The position numbers and the translations under genes are program-made. The notes under the pieces were generated by a model. It was not told the DNA's origin. It saw nothing but the letters and a program-made list of their open reading frames with translations, and did no database searches. 64,000 nucleotides of DNA from Advenella mimigardefordensis DPN7 (lineage in GTDB: Bacteria; Pseudomonadota; Gammaproteobacteria; Burkholderiales; Burkholderiaceae_B): positions 4,464,001 to 4,528,000 of the forward strand of contig NZ_CP003915.1 of the NCBI RefSeq assembly GCF_000521505.1, given 5' to 3'. Positions 55,279 through 64,000 of the stretch are shown here, in pieces (the first letter of the stretch is position 1; each line of letters opens with the position of its first letter).

Positions 55279-56694
55279 TCAGGGCTTCATATTAAGGGTA
55301 AACACTAATCTGACACGCAGCCCCTTGAGCTGTTCGCCCGACTCCAGCATCATTCTGGCCTGATGCATTTGCAGGATCGTGCTGACAATGGCCAGCCCCA
55401 GGCCCGCACCGGGCAAATGCTTACCTGCCTTGCCCCGCCGGAAGCGGGTGCCGGCCTTGTCCTTGTCTTCCTCAGACATACCCGGTCCGCTATCTTCGAC
55501 CACCACCTGCGCCGTCTTATCATTCAATTGCATCAGCGAAATGGAGACCGCCCCCTCGCGTGGACAGTAGCGGATGGCATTATCCAGCACATTGCGCAGC
55601 GCCTCCTGCAGCAGCCAGGCAACGCCACACACACACAGCGGACTTTCGGGCGGAATCACTTCCAGATCAATGCGTCGTTCACGGATGACCGGCCACAGAT
55701 CCCGAACCAGTTCATTCACCAGTTCGCCCAGATCGACGGGCGCACTGTCCTGCCATACCTGAGAATCCAGCGAATCGCGCACCCTGGCCAGCGCCAGCAT
55801 CTGACTGGTCATGCGAATAGCCCGATCCACGCCTTCATTCATGGACATCAGCACTTCGCGCACTTCCTGAGGATCGGATTCACGCAAGGCATAATCCAGC
55901 TGCGTTTTGAGCACAGACAGCGGGGTTTTCAACTGATGCGAGGCATCATCCAGAAACTGCCGCTGCCGGTCCGCCTGCTCGGTATAACGCTGCATGTGCT
56001 GGTTGATCGCACTGACCAGCGGCTTGACCTCCTTGGGCATCCCTTCGGTGCTGACCGGACGTAAATCATTGATGGTGCGCGAGCGCATTTCGTAACGCAG
56101 GCGCTCCAGCGGCCGTACCGCAAAAATAACCCCGACAATCACGATGACCATCACCACGGCGATCAGCAGCAGATCGCGCCCGACGGAGCGCCATAACATG
56201 TTGTTGATAAAGGATTCCCGGTCGCCAATGCCTTCGGCCACCTGGATGATGATGCGCACACTTTTGTCCCCATACAGCGGCGGCACCGCCTCGCGTGCCA
56301 TGACCACGGAACGCACCGGCGCACCCAGATAATCGGTATCGAAAAAATAGGCCTTGCCCGATTCCAGTCGCTGCTCGGGCATGGGCAGATCGGCATTACC
56401 GATTACCGAGAGGCCGTCTTCGGCGGCGATCTTGAAAAACACGTCGGCATTGGCCGTGAGCTCATAAAACTCCAGCAGGGTATAGGGCTGCTCCAGCGAG
56501 AGCCCGCCACTTTGCGTAGAGATATTATGGTTCAGTGAATTGAGTGCGCCGACCAGGGATCGGTCATAGGCCACCGTGATTTGCCTGCGCAAATCCTTGC
56601 TGGATAAGCCCAGGGCCGTTAGCATGGTCAGCAACAGCGCCGGTACCAGCAGCCAGAGCAGGATGGATTTAAGACTGCGCGAAAACAGTTTCAT
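55279..56694 (-). CDS. tctE: TctE-type sensor histidine kinase
   Basis: Membrane-bound sensor of 471 residues. Helix 1 (SILLWLLVPALLLTMLTAL), an extracytoplasmic domain of about 140 residues, helix 2 near 175-195 (LLLIAVVMVIVIVGVIFAV), a HAMP-like linker, the HisKA H-box with H253 in DASHQLKTPL, and an ATPase domain with the N-box NVLDNAIRYCP, DSGPGMSEEDK and GAGLGLAIV. It overlaps the tctD gene by 4 bases. It probably senses a tricarboxylate and controls tctCBA downstream on the same strand. Confidence 0.94.
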   Translation of the reverse strand: MKLFSRSLKSILLWLLVPALLLTMLTALGLSSKDLRRQITVAYDRSLVGALNSLNHNISTQSGGLSLEQPYTLLEFYELTANADVFFKIAAEDGLSVIGNADLPMPEQRLESGKAYFFDTDYLGAPVRSVVMAREAVPPLYGDKSVRIIIQVAEGIGDRESFINNMLWRSVGRDLLLIAVVMVIVIVGVIFAVRPLERLRYEMRSRTINDLRPVSTEGMPKEVKPLVSAINQHMQRYTEQADRQRQFLDDASHQLKTPLSVLKTQLDYALRESDPQEVREVLMSMNEGVDRAIRMTSQMLALARVRDSLDSQVWQDSAPVDLGELVNELVRDLWPVIRERRIDLEVIPPESPLCVCGVAWLLQEALRNVLDNAIRYCPREGAVSISLMQLNDKTAQVVVEDSGPGMSEEDKDKAGTRFRRGKAGKHLPGAGLGLAIVSTILQMHQARMMLESGEQLKGLRVRLVFTLNMKP

Positions 56695-57371
56695 GGCTGG
56701 GCCGCCAGCGCTTCCAGACTGTAGCCCACGCCCCGCACGGTGACAATTTGCGCGCCGCTGTCGGCCAGCTTCTTGCGCAAGCGATGCACAATCACTTCAA
56801 TGGCTTCCAGATTGACTTCCTTATCGTCGGCCACCACCCGGTCCAGAATAGACTGCTTGCTGATGGGTTCACCACTGCGTTGCATGAGCACGCGTAATAC
56901 GGCGGTTTCCCGGGGCGACAGGGCCAGCGGCTGATCGGCCAGATAAAACTGCTGCAGGCTGGCGTCCAGCGACAGGTTCCCCAGGAGCAGGCGCGGCCGG
57001 CTTTTGCCGCGGCTGCGCCGGATGAGTGCGGTCAGGCGCGCTTCGAGCTCCCCCATTTCGAAAGGCTTGGCCAGGAAATCGTCGGCGCCCTGATGCAGCA
57101 GATCGATACGCTGATTTAGCGAATCGCGCGCAGTGAGCACCAGCACAGGCGTACGATCGTCGCGTGCGCGCATGCGTGCCAGCACACCGGCGCCGTCCAG
57201 CCCCGGCAGGCCCAGGTCCAGAATCACCGCATCGTACTCCTCAAGCTCCAGACGTCGTACCGCCAGCAGGCCATCGTCGGCCCACTCGACAATAAAACCG
57301 GCATAGCGAGCCAGGCTTTTGGCAAGCCATTTGGCCAGGGACGGTTCGTCTTCTACTAGTAATATTCTCAT
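56691..57371 (-). CDS. tctD: TctD-type response regulator (OmpR family)
   Basis: 226-residue regulator from the ATG at 57371 (the frame to 57503 adds 44 unrelated residues). The receiver has D52 in VILDLGLPG, the acidic pair EDE at 7-9 and the conserved Lys in FLAKPFE. The C-terminal winged helix (about 130-226) ends VRGVGYSLEALAAQP. It is coupled to the kinase gene by a 4-base overlap and is divergent from gabD. Confidence 0.95.
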   Translation of the reverse strand: MRILLVEDEPSLAKWLAKSLARYAGFIVEWADDGLLAVRRLELEEYDAVILDLGLPGLDGAGVLARMRARDDRTPVLVLTARDSLNQRIDLLHQGADDFLAKPFEMGELEARLTALIRRSRGKSRPRLLLGNLSLDASLQQFYLADQPLALSPRETAVLRVLMQRSGEPISKQSILDRVVADDKEVNLEAIEVIVHRLRKKLADSGAQIVTVRGVGYSLEALAAQP

Positions 57372-57724
57372 TGTTACGTTGCAGCACAGGCATACGGTAC
57401 AGCTCATATGCCCGGGCAGCGGACGGAAATTGGATGGGGCGATTATGAACCCAGGCGCCATGAACTGCAACTGTCTTGCGCGGCCCGGAAAGAACGCAGA
57501 CACACGTCAGCGGCTGTTTCCGGCACCGTTACGGTCTGCAGTGCAGATTCGGCTCGGGTGAAAAATATTTCATTACCGCGTGCTGCGCATGCAAAATTGC
57601 GCCAGTCCGTTTATTATCAGGATAGGCACAAGAATATAAAAAAAACCGACGCTATGCTGCACTGTTGTTCGCAATGGTGCAGCGCAATTTCATATAAATA
57701 CCACAGACACAGAAAGGATAAGTA
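57372..57724. other. Divergent promoter region tctD / gabD
   Basis: 353 non-coding bases. A hairpin with arms GCTGCAC (57656-57662) and GTGCAGC (57677-57683) and an inner TTG / CAA pair around TTCG lies 41 bases before the gabD start, in its 5-prime leader, and could affect its translation. No other signal is assigned. Confidence 0.6.
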
Positions 57725-59158
57725 ATGAGCCAGTATGAAGCACTCAGTCTTTACATTGATGGTGAGTTTCTTTCAGGAGACGGACGTACCACACAGGATG
57801 TGATCAACCCCGCTACCGGCGAAGTGCTGGCACAATTGCCGCACGCCAGCGAAGCGGATCTGGATCGTGCCCTTCAGGCAGCCGAGCGCGCCTTCCAGAC
57901 CTGGAAACACAGCTCCCCCATGGATCGTTCGGCCATTTTGCGCAAGGCAGCCGAACTGGCGCGTGAGCGGGCACAGGACATTGGCCTGAACCTGACACGG
58001 GACCAGGGCAAGCCGCTGGCCGAAGCGGTCGGCGAAATTGTCAGTTGTGCCGATCATTGCGACTGGCATGCCGAAGAATGCCGCCGTATCTATGGCCGTA
58101 TCGTGCCCCCACGCAACCCGGCAGTACGCCAGCTTGTCGTGCGCGAACCCATTGGCGTATGTGCTGCCTTCACGCCATGGAACTTCCCATTCAATCAGGC
58201 AATCCGCAAGATTTCTGCGGCTATCGGCGCCGGTTGCACCATCATCCTGAAAGGCCCTGAAGACGCGCCCAGCGCCGTGATGGCCATTGCCCGCATTTTC
58301 CATGATGCCGGCCTGCCCAAAGGCATTCTGAACATCGTTTGGGGTGATCCACCGAAAGTATCTGATTACCTGATCCGCTCACCCATCGTACGCAAAGTCT
58401 CGTTCACCGGTTCGGTTCCCGTGGGTAAACAACTGGCCGCACTGGCCGGCGCTCATATGAAACGCATTACCATGGAATTGGGCGGCCACTCGCCCGTGCT
58501 GGTGTTCGACGATGCCGATATTCCCAAAGCCGCCAAAATGCTGGCCAAGTTCAAAATCCGCAACGCCGGTCAGGTCTGCATTTCCCCTACGCGCTTCTAC
58601 GTGCAGGAAAAAGCCTATGACCAGTTCCTGTCCATCTTCGTCGACACACTGAAAGGCATCAAAGTGGGCGATGGTACCGCCAAGGACACGGAAATGGGAC
58701 CGCTGGCGCATGAGCGTCGTGTCGGCGCCATTGCTTCGTTCGTAGAAGACGCCCGTAAAGGCGGCGCGACGATTGAACTGGGCGGTGATCCGCTGGGTGG
58801 TCAGGGTTACTTCTTCCCACCGACCGTGGTGACCAACATCAGCGATGATTCACGCCTGATGACCGAAGAGCCGTTTGGCCCGATCGCACCGGTCGTGCGT
58901 TTCTCCGATACGGACGAAGTCATCAAGCGCGCCAACAGCCTGCCTTTCGGCCTGTCTTCCTACGTGTTCACCACTTCGCTGCAGACAGCGCACAAAGCGT
59001 CCAATGAAATCGAAGCCGGTATGGTCAACATCAACCATTTCGGCGTTGCCCTGCCTGAAACACCGTTTGGTGGCGTAAAGGACAGTGGTATTGGCAGCGA
59101 AGGCGGCAGCGAAACCTTTGATGGCTATCTGGTCACCAAATTTATTACGCAGATCTGA
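57725..59158 (+). CDS. gabD: NAD(P)-dependent succinate-semialdehyde dehydrogenase
   Basis: Aldehyde dehydrogenase of 477 residues that would oxidise succinate semialdehyde to succinate. The catalytic Cys285 is in GQVCISPTR, the general base Glu251 in MELGGHSP, and the coenzyme loop [11 protein letters not shown] is intact; the [20 protein letters not shown] segment binds the nicotinamide. The ribosome site AAAGGA precedes the ATG. The gabD/davD family is inferred from overall pattern, and other aldehydes are possible. Position next to amine uptake and transamination genes suggests GABA or putrescine breakdown. A strong terminator follows. Confidence 0.88.
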   Translation: MSQYEALSLYIDGEFLSGDGRTTQDVINPATGEVLAQLPHASEADLDRALQAAERAFQTWKHSSPMDRSAILRKAAELARERAQDIGLNLTRDQGKPLAEAVGEIVSCADHCDWHAEECRRIYGRIVPPRNPAVRQLVVREPIGVCAAFTPWNFPFNQAIRKISAAIGAGCTIILKGPEDAPSAVMAIARIFHDAGLPKGILNIVWGDPPKVSDYLIRSPIVRKVSFTGSVPVGKQLAALAGAHMKRITMELGGHSPVLVFDDADIPKAAKMLAKFKIRNAGQVCISPTRFYVQEKAYDQFLSIFVDTLKGIKVGDGTAKDTEMGPLAHERRVGAIASFVEDARKGGATIELGGDPLGGQGYFFPPTVVTNISDDSRLMTEEPFGPIAPVVRFSDTDEVIKRANSLPFGLSSYVFTTSLQTAHKASNEIEAGMVNINHFGVALPETPFGGVKDSGIGSEGGSETFDGYLVTKFITQI

Positions 59159-59213
59159 TGATGTTGCATGACCTGGCTCCCAAGGCCCGGTCAGCCTGAT
59201 ATCTTATACATTG

Positions 59214-59244
59214 CCGGCATCTCCGCAAGGGATGCCGGTTTTTT
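59214..59244 (+). terminator. Intrinsic terminator of gabD
   Basis: Arms CCGGCATC (59214-59221) and GATGCCGG (59231-59238), loop of 9 bases, followed by six T (59239-59244). It lies 56 bases after the gabD stop. Confidence 0.95.
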
Positions 59245-59403
59245 GTTGCACCACTGTGCGGGTTCGATAGTTCTTTTTCATGAGCATGTACCTCCGTAAA
59301 TTGCGTCTGATTAATCAGCCTGGCCAGATCGCAGTCTGAAAGCCACAGCACCTATCTGGCCGCTTTCTTGAAGACGACTTCTTCAGCATCAAGTTTTAAC
59401 AAT

Positions 59404-59432
59404 ATTTATATCACACCTGGTGTGATATAAAT
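59404..59432. promoter_or_regulatory. Perfect 29-bp palindrome, candidate operator upstream of the PQQ dehydrogenase
   Basis: Half-site ATTTATATCACACC (59404-59417) is mirrored exactly by GGTGTGATATAAAT (59419-59432) with a single central T. It is A+T-rich at the ends, has no T-run in either direction and lies between gabD and the dehydrogenase gene, 255 bases before the latter's start. This is typical of an operator for a dimeric regulator (GntR-, TetR- or LacI-type), not of a terminator. The regulator is unknown. Confidence 0.75.
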
Positions 59433-59686
59433 GCCGCGTTGAGCATGGATCAAAACCGTTGCGGCCTGAACCATAACGATGGACGTGGACCGTTCAGCCC
59501 CATACCCATGAACATTTGGGAACAAATGTCCGTGTTCACGAACCGGTTATTCGACACACTGCAGTGCTAGAATGACAAAATCGGATCTGACACAGTGCTG
59601 GCCATGCCTGCTGCTTCGTTTTCAGGACATGTCGATAGCCACCATCGTGTCTATGACAAATGTATTCCCAACCTTCGGAGCAGATC

Positions 59687-62158
59687 ATGAACGCCATCGC
59701 GGCATTACTCACGCTACTATCCGGTCTGGTGCTCGCCGCCGGAGGCGGCTGGCTGTTGTCCCTTGGGGGCAGCATCTATTACGTGTCAGCGGGCATAGTC
59801 CTGCTGATTACGGCATTCCTTCTGTTCAACCGCAGACCTTTCGCGCTTGTGCTCTATGCTGCCTTCCTGATCGGTACGGCCGTGTGGGCGTTTTTCGAAT
59901 CCGGCTATGACTGGTGGCCGCTGGCGGCCCGTCTGGGGTTTTTCCTGATTCTTGGCATTATCCTGCTCCTGCCCGGCGTTGCACACCCGAAACGCAGCCG
60001 GCTTGAATCCGACAGGCGTATGGCCTCCAACGAAACCACTAATGCCAAAGCCGTGCTGGCCGTGATTACGATCGTGATTGCGATTGGCACGCTGGGCAGT
60101 ATCGCCAATCCAACGCATGAGCTCGAAGGACAATTGCCTGACGCCGTGGTGAGCGCAGAGCCGGATATGGGCAACAATGCCACTACCGGTGATAATGACT
60201 GGCATGCATACGGCCGTACGGGTTACGGTCAACGCTACTCACCGCTGAGCCAGATTACTCCGGAGAATGTCAGCAAGCTGAAACTGGCGTGGTCCTATCA
60301 GACCGGCGATGTGAAGGGCGAAGGCGACACCAATGAGTTCACCTACCAGGCAACACCCATCAAGATAGGTAATACGCTTTACCTTTGTACGCCTCATAAC
60401 TGGGCGATAGCGCTGGACGCCGATACCGGCGAGAAAAAATGGGAATACAAGGCCGATGTGGTGGCCGATGGCCAGCGTCAGCACCAGACGTGCCGAGGCC
60501 TGTCCTATTGGGCTGGTGACGCCGCCGCAACCGGCGCGGCAGCGTCAACCGCCAGCGAAACCGCAACGGCAACGGCCGACAATGGTCAGGCCGATGCAGC
60601 GAGTGCCACGCCCGCCCCCGCAGCAGCATCAACGGGTTCCGGCGCTGCTTGCAGCAGCCGCCTGTTTCTGCCCACAGCCACAGCCAAGCTGATTGCGCTG
60701 GATCCGCAAACCGGTGAAGTATGTAAGGATTTTGCTGATAATGGCCAGCTGGATCTGACCCATAATATGCCGTTCAAGCAGCACGGCTATTATTACTCCA
60801 CCTCCCCTCCCGTGGTGGCCAATGGCAAAATCGTGGTGGCCGGCGCAGTCAATGACAACTATGATATCAACTCACCCTCCGGCGTGATCCGCGCCTATGA
60901 CGTTCGCAGCGGCAAACTGTTGTGGAACTGGGACTCGGGCAATCCTGACGATACCGCGCCATTCGATCCGAACAATCCGGATCAGAAATACACGGTAAGC
61001 TCGCCCAACAGCTGGTCTGTGGGCAGTGTCGATGAAAAGCTGGGCCTGGTGTATTTCCCTATGGGCAATCGCACACCTGACCAGCTCGGCCGCTACCGCA
61101 ACGAGCATGAAGAAAAATATGCCACTTCAGTGGTCGCACTGGATCTGAACAACGGCCAGGCCAAATGGGTTCATCAGTTCATTCACCACGATCTGTGGGA
61201 TATGGACACGCCCGCTCAGCCCACCCTGATGGATATCAGCACCGCCAGCGGCGTGGTGCCTTCTCTGGTCGTTCCCACTAAACAGGGGGACATTTATGTG
61301 CTGGATCGTCGCACCGGTGATGCCGTGTTGCCGGTACGTGAAGTCAAGGCGCCACAAGGCACGATTGAAGGCGAGCACAGCGCGCCGACACAGCCGGAAT
61401 CGGCCCTGAACTTCAAGCCCGATCCGCTGACCGAGGGCAAGATGTGGGGTGGCACGCCATTTGACCAGTTATGGTGCCGCATCCAGTTCAAGACCCTGCG
61501 CTACGAAGGTCAGTACACACCGCCATCGCTGCAGGGAACGATTGTCTATCCGGGCAACTTCGGCGTGTTTAACTGGGGTGGCATTGCGGTAGATCCGAAA
61601 CGCCAGGTGATGTTCGGTATGCCGCTGCAACTGGCGTTTGTATCCCAATTGGTACCCAAAGAAGCACTGGGCAAGGATGTGCAGATGAACGTCGGCGAAC
61701 AGGGCGTCAATAGCAATGAAGGTGCACCATACGCCGTCAACATGCATCCTTTCCTCTCGCCACTGGGCGTGCCGTGCCAGCAACCGCCATGGGGCTCGGT
61801 CGCGGGCGTAGACCTGCGTACAGGCAAGACTGCGTGGAAACACAAGAACGGTACGATTCATGATCTGTCTCCGCTGCCGCTGCCCATCACCATGGGTGTG
61901 CCAGGCATCGGCGGCCCCATGATCACCGGTTCAGGCGTCGTGTTTATGGGCGCAGCCGTGGATGATTATCTGCGCGCCTATGATCTGACCACCGGCAAGG
62001 TATTGTGGGATGCCCGACTGCCGGCTGGCGGACAGGCCACACCAATGACCTATCTGAACAGCAAAAATGAGCAGATGGTTGTCCTGGTTGTCGGCGGACA
62101 TGGTTCTATCGGCACCAAACTGGGCGACTACGTCATGGCCTACAAACTGGCTCAGTAA
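59687..62158 (+). CDS. gcd: Membrane-bound PQQ-dependent dehydrogenase (glucose/quinate/shikimate family)
   Basis: Quinoprotein that oxidises a sugar or polyol in the periplasm and passes electrons to ubiquinone. From the ATG at 59687 (GGAG upstream; a longer frame starts at 59660) it has 823 residues: about five N-terminal membrane helices (to about 140), then an eight-bladed PQQ beta-propeller. Matching Gcd segments include NSPNSWSVG, VHQFIHHDLWDMDTPAQPTL, GNFGVFNWGG and RLPAGGQATPMTY. After TCRGLSYW an Ala/Thr-rich insert of about 47 residues (near 290-335) is present, longer than the about 17 in E. coli Gcd. Glucose versus quinate is not settled. Confidence 0.85.
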   Translation: MNAIAALLTLLSGLVLAAGGGWLLSLGGSIYYVSAGIVLLITAFLLFNRRPFALVLYAAFLIGTAVWAFFESGYDWWPLAARLGFFLILGIILLLPGVAHPKRSRLESDRRMASNETTNAKAVLAVITIVIAIGTLGSIANPTHELEGQLPDAVVSAEPDMGNNATTGDNDWHAYGRTGYGQRYSPLSQITPENVSKLKLAWSYQTGDVKGEGDTNEFTYQATPIKIGNTLYLCTPHNWAIALDADTGEKKWEYKADVVADGQRQHQTCRGLSYWAGDAAATGAAASTASETATATADNGQADAASATPAPAAASTGSGAACSSRLFLPTATAKLIALDPQTGEVCKDFADNGQLDLTHNMPFKQHGYYYSTSPPVVANGKIVVAGAVNDNYDINSPSGVIRAYDVRSGKLLWNWDSGNPDDTAPFDPNNPDQKYTVSSPNSWSVGSVDEKLGLVYFPMGNRTPDQLGRYRNEHEEKYATSVVALDLNNGQAKWVHQFIHHDLWDMDTPAQPTLMDISTASGVVPSLVVPTKQGDIYVLDRRTGDAVLPVREVKAPQGTIEGEHSAPTQPESALNFKPDPLTEGKMWGGTPFDQLWCRIQFKTLRYEGQYTPPSLQGTIVYPGNFGVFNWGGIAVDPKRQVMFGMPLQLAFVSQLVPKEALGKDVQMNVGEQGVNSNEGAPYAVNMHPFLSPLGVPCQQPPWGSVAGVDLRTGKTAWKHKNGTIHDLSPLPLPITMGVPGIGGPMITGSGVVFMGAAVDDYLRAYDLTTGKVLWDARLPAGGQATPMTYLNSKNEQMVVLVVGGHGSIGTKLGDYVMAYKLAQ

Positions 62159-62264
62159 CAAGGCGGTATCGCAGAAAGCAGTACCGCAGGGACGTTGTCG
62201 CCACAGCCCCGAGGCTGGCGGCAGCGTTGTCGCCCCACTCGCAAGCCTGCGCGCCAACAGCGGA

Positions 62265-63050
62265 TTATTGATGCCCCAGTCGACGCGAGATGCGCTCTGC
62301 CGTCTCCAGCAGCATCGGACGTATGGCGTCGGCCGACGGTGTATGCAAGGCGTCAATCCGCGCGATATGCGGCACATTAACAGCTGCAATAACCTGCCCG
62401 TGCTCATTGCGCACGGGTGCCGCAATATTGGTCACCCCCTGGATCTGGCGACTTTTCATCACCGAACACCCGGCTTTTCTGACACTGGCCAGTTGCCGGC
62501 GCAGCTGCGCTTCCGTCAGGGTGAGTTCGCCGTCGGTAGGCACGTGGGTCTGCAGCATGCGTTCACGTTCCTCATCATTACAGAATGCCAGCAGCACCTG
62601 CCCCGACGAGGTATCACCCAGGCCCATTTCCGTGCCCAGCTTTAAGCTGAGGGACCAGCGGGCCGGGCTGTCCACCTGGGCGATAATGACCAGCCTGCCC
62701 TGTCGGTAAATACTCAGATGACAGGACTGCTGGCATTGTACGGCCAGCTCCTGCAACAGCGGCAAGGCGCATTCAGTGAGCTGGCGTACGGGATAATGGC
62801 GATGCGCAAGATGAAACAGTCGCAGTGTAAGGGTATAGCGATCGCCCGCATCAGCAGCAATATAGCCCAGTTCCTGGAGCACAATCACCATGCGGAAAAT
62901 TTCACTGACCGAGCGCCCCAGCCGGGCGCTTAGTTCATTCATGGTGCAACCTTGCGGGCTTTCGCTCAGCACTTCAAGAATCGCCATCCCTTTTTCCAGC
63001 GCAGGCGCAGAATAGCGTGATGGGTTAGCACCGGGCGTCTTTTCAGTCAT
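62265..63050 (-). CDS. IclR-family transcriptional regulator
   Basis: 261-residue regulator with an N-terminal winged helix near 15-75 (MAILEVLSESPQGCTMNELSARLGRSVSEIFRM) and a C-terminal effector domain (about 90-255) with the GLGDTSSGQVLLAF and ANIAAPVRNEHGQVIAAVNV segments typical of IclR proteins. It is divergent from the SDR gene, with about 195 bases between starts, and is a candidate regulator of it. The effector is unknown. Confidence 0.9.
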   Translation of the reverse strand: MTEKTPGANPSRYSAPALEKGMAILEVLSESPQGCTMNELSARLGRSVSEIFRMVIVLQELGYIAADAGDRYTLTLRLFHLAHRHYPVRQLTECALPLLQELAVQCQQSCHLSIYRQGRLVIIAQVDSPARWSLSLKLGTEMGLGDTSSGQVLLAFCNDEERERMLQTHVPTDGELTLTEAQLRRQLASVRKAGCSVMKSRQIQGVTNIAAPVRNEHGQVIAAVNVPHIARIDALHTPSADAIRPMLLETAERISRRLGHQ

Positions 63051-63173
63051 AAAATTGAAGTTTTACTGATAAAAATGATGTCAGAGTATACGAGGTTTTG
63101 CCTGGCTCTGGTCGGGTATTGGGGTAAATACTCAGTTAAGGAACGAGAGCGATGATTGAAGCGCGCCGGTTAA

Positions 63174-63992
<819 letters not shown>

Positions 63993-64000
63993 TCGTGCAG

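Larger units (their letters stand above)
59159..59686. other. Intergenic region gabD to PQQ dehydrogenase gene
   Basis: Holds the gabD terminator (59214-59244) and the 29-bp palindrome (59404-59432). No gene is supported between 59245 and 59686; short frames there lack features of known proteins. Confidence 0.6.

Overview
The window is a stretch of betaproteobacterial core chromosome. The gene order, moderate G+C and protein sequences fit the Alcaligenaceae, most like Advenella or a close relative; that placement is my inference and was not tested by a search. Signs include the str/spc ribosomal order with infA and rpmJ after secY, ResB/CcsB-type cytochrome c maturation, PBP1a divergent from aroK-aroB-dgt, a TctCBA-TctDE cluster, and many periplasmic-binding-protein importers. 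There is no prophage, tRNA, rRNA or CRISPR array that I can see, and the only mobile-element trace is a short IS3-type remnant.

Region 1 (1-8.2 kb): dgt (cut by the left edge), aroB and aroK run leftward, divergent from the PBP1a gene. Then come an IS3-family fragment, cyaY, lptM and lysA. Region 2 (8.4-12.7 kb): a TauD-type dioxygenase and a NitT/TauT-class ABC importer, ending in an 8-bp tandem array and an intrinsic terminator. Region 3 (12.7-22.7 kb): ccsB, resB and a diheme cytochrome c, then engB, hemB, galU, rfbC, rfbB and a Crp/Fnr regulator. Region 4 (22.8-33.3 kb): acyl-CoA synthetase, MOSC protein, an exported DUF1501/DUF1800 pair, a small SinR/VapD-like protein, dsbD, cutA, an MFS transporter and a BrnT/BrnA toxin-antitoxin pair.

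Region 5 (33.5-43 kb): the spc and alpha ribosomal operons on the minus strand, from rplN down to rplQ. rpsD carries a one-base insertion in an A6 run that splits ribosomal protein S4 into two frames; removing one A restores exactly 207 residues. The S10 half of the usual superoperon is not upstream of rplN. In its place, after about 580 non-coding bases, is a polyamine-type ABC importer.

Region 6 (43.2-64 kb) is catabolic: polyamine-type importer, class III aminotransferase, gamma-glutamyltransferase, N-formylglutamate amidohydrolase, tricarboxylate transporter TctCBA with its TctDE two-component system, succinate-semialdehyde dehydrogenase, a membrane PQQ-dependent dehydrogenase, an IclR regulator and an SDR dehydrogenase. 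Uptake, transamination and semialdehyde oxidation would together feed amines into the TCA cycle, but that linkage is inferred from proximity.

I found no clearly new multi-gene system. The best leads are the rpsD frame break, a perfect 29-bp palindrome upstream of the PQQ dehydrogenase, terminator-like hairpins inside the rpsD-rpoA-rplQ segment, the orphan SinR/VapD-like gene, and the DUF1501/DUF1800 pair.
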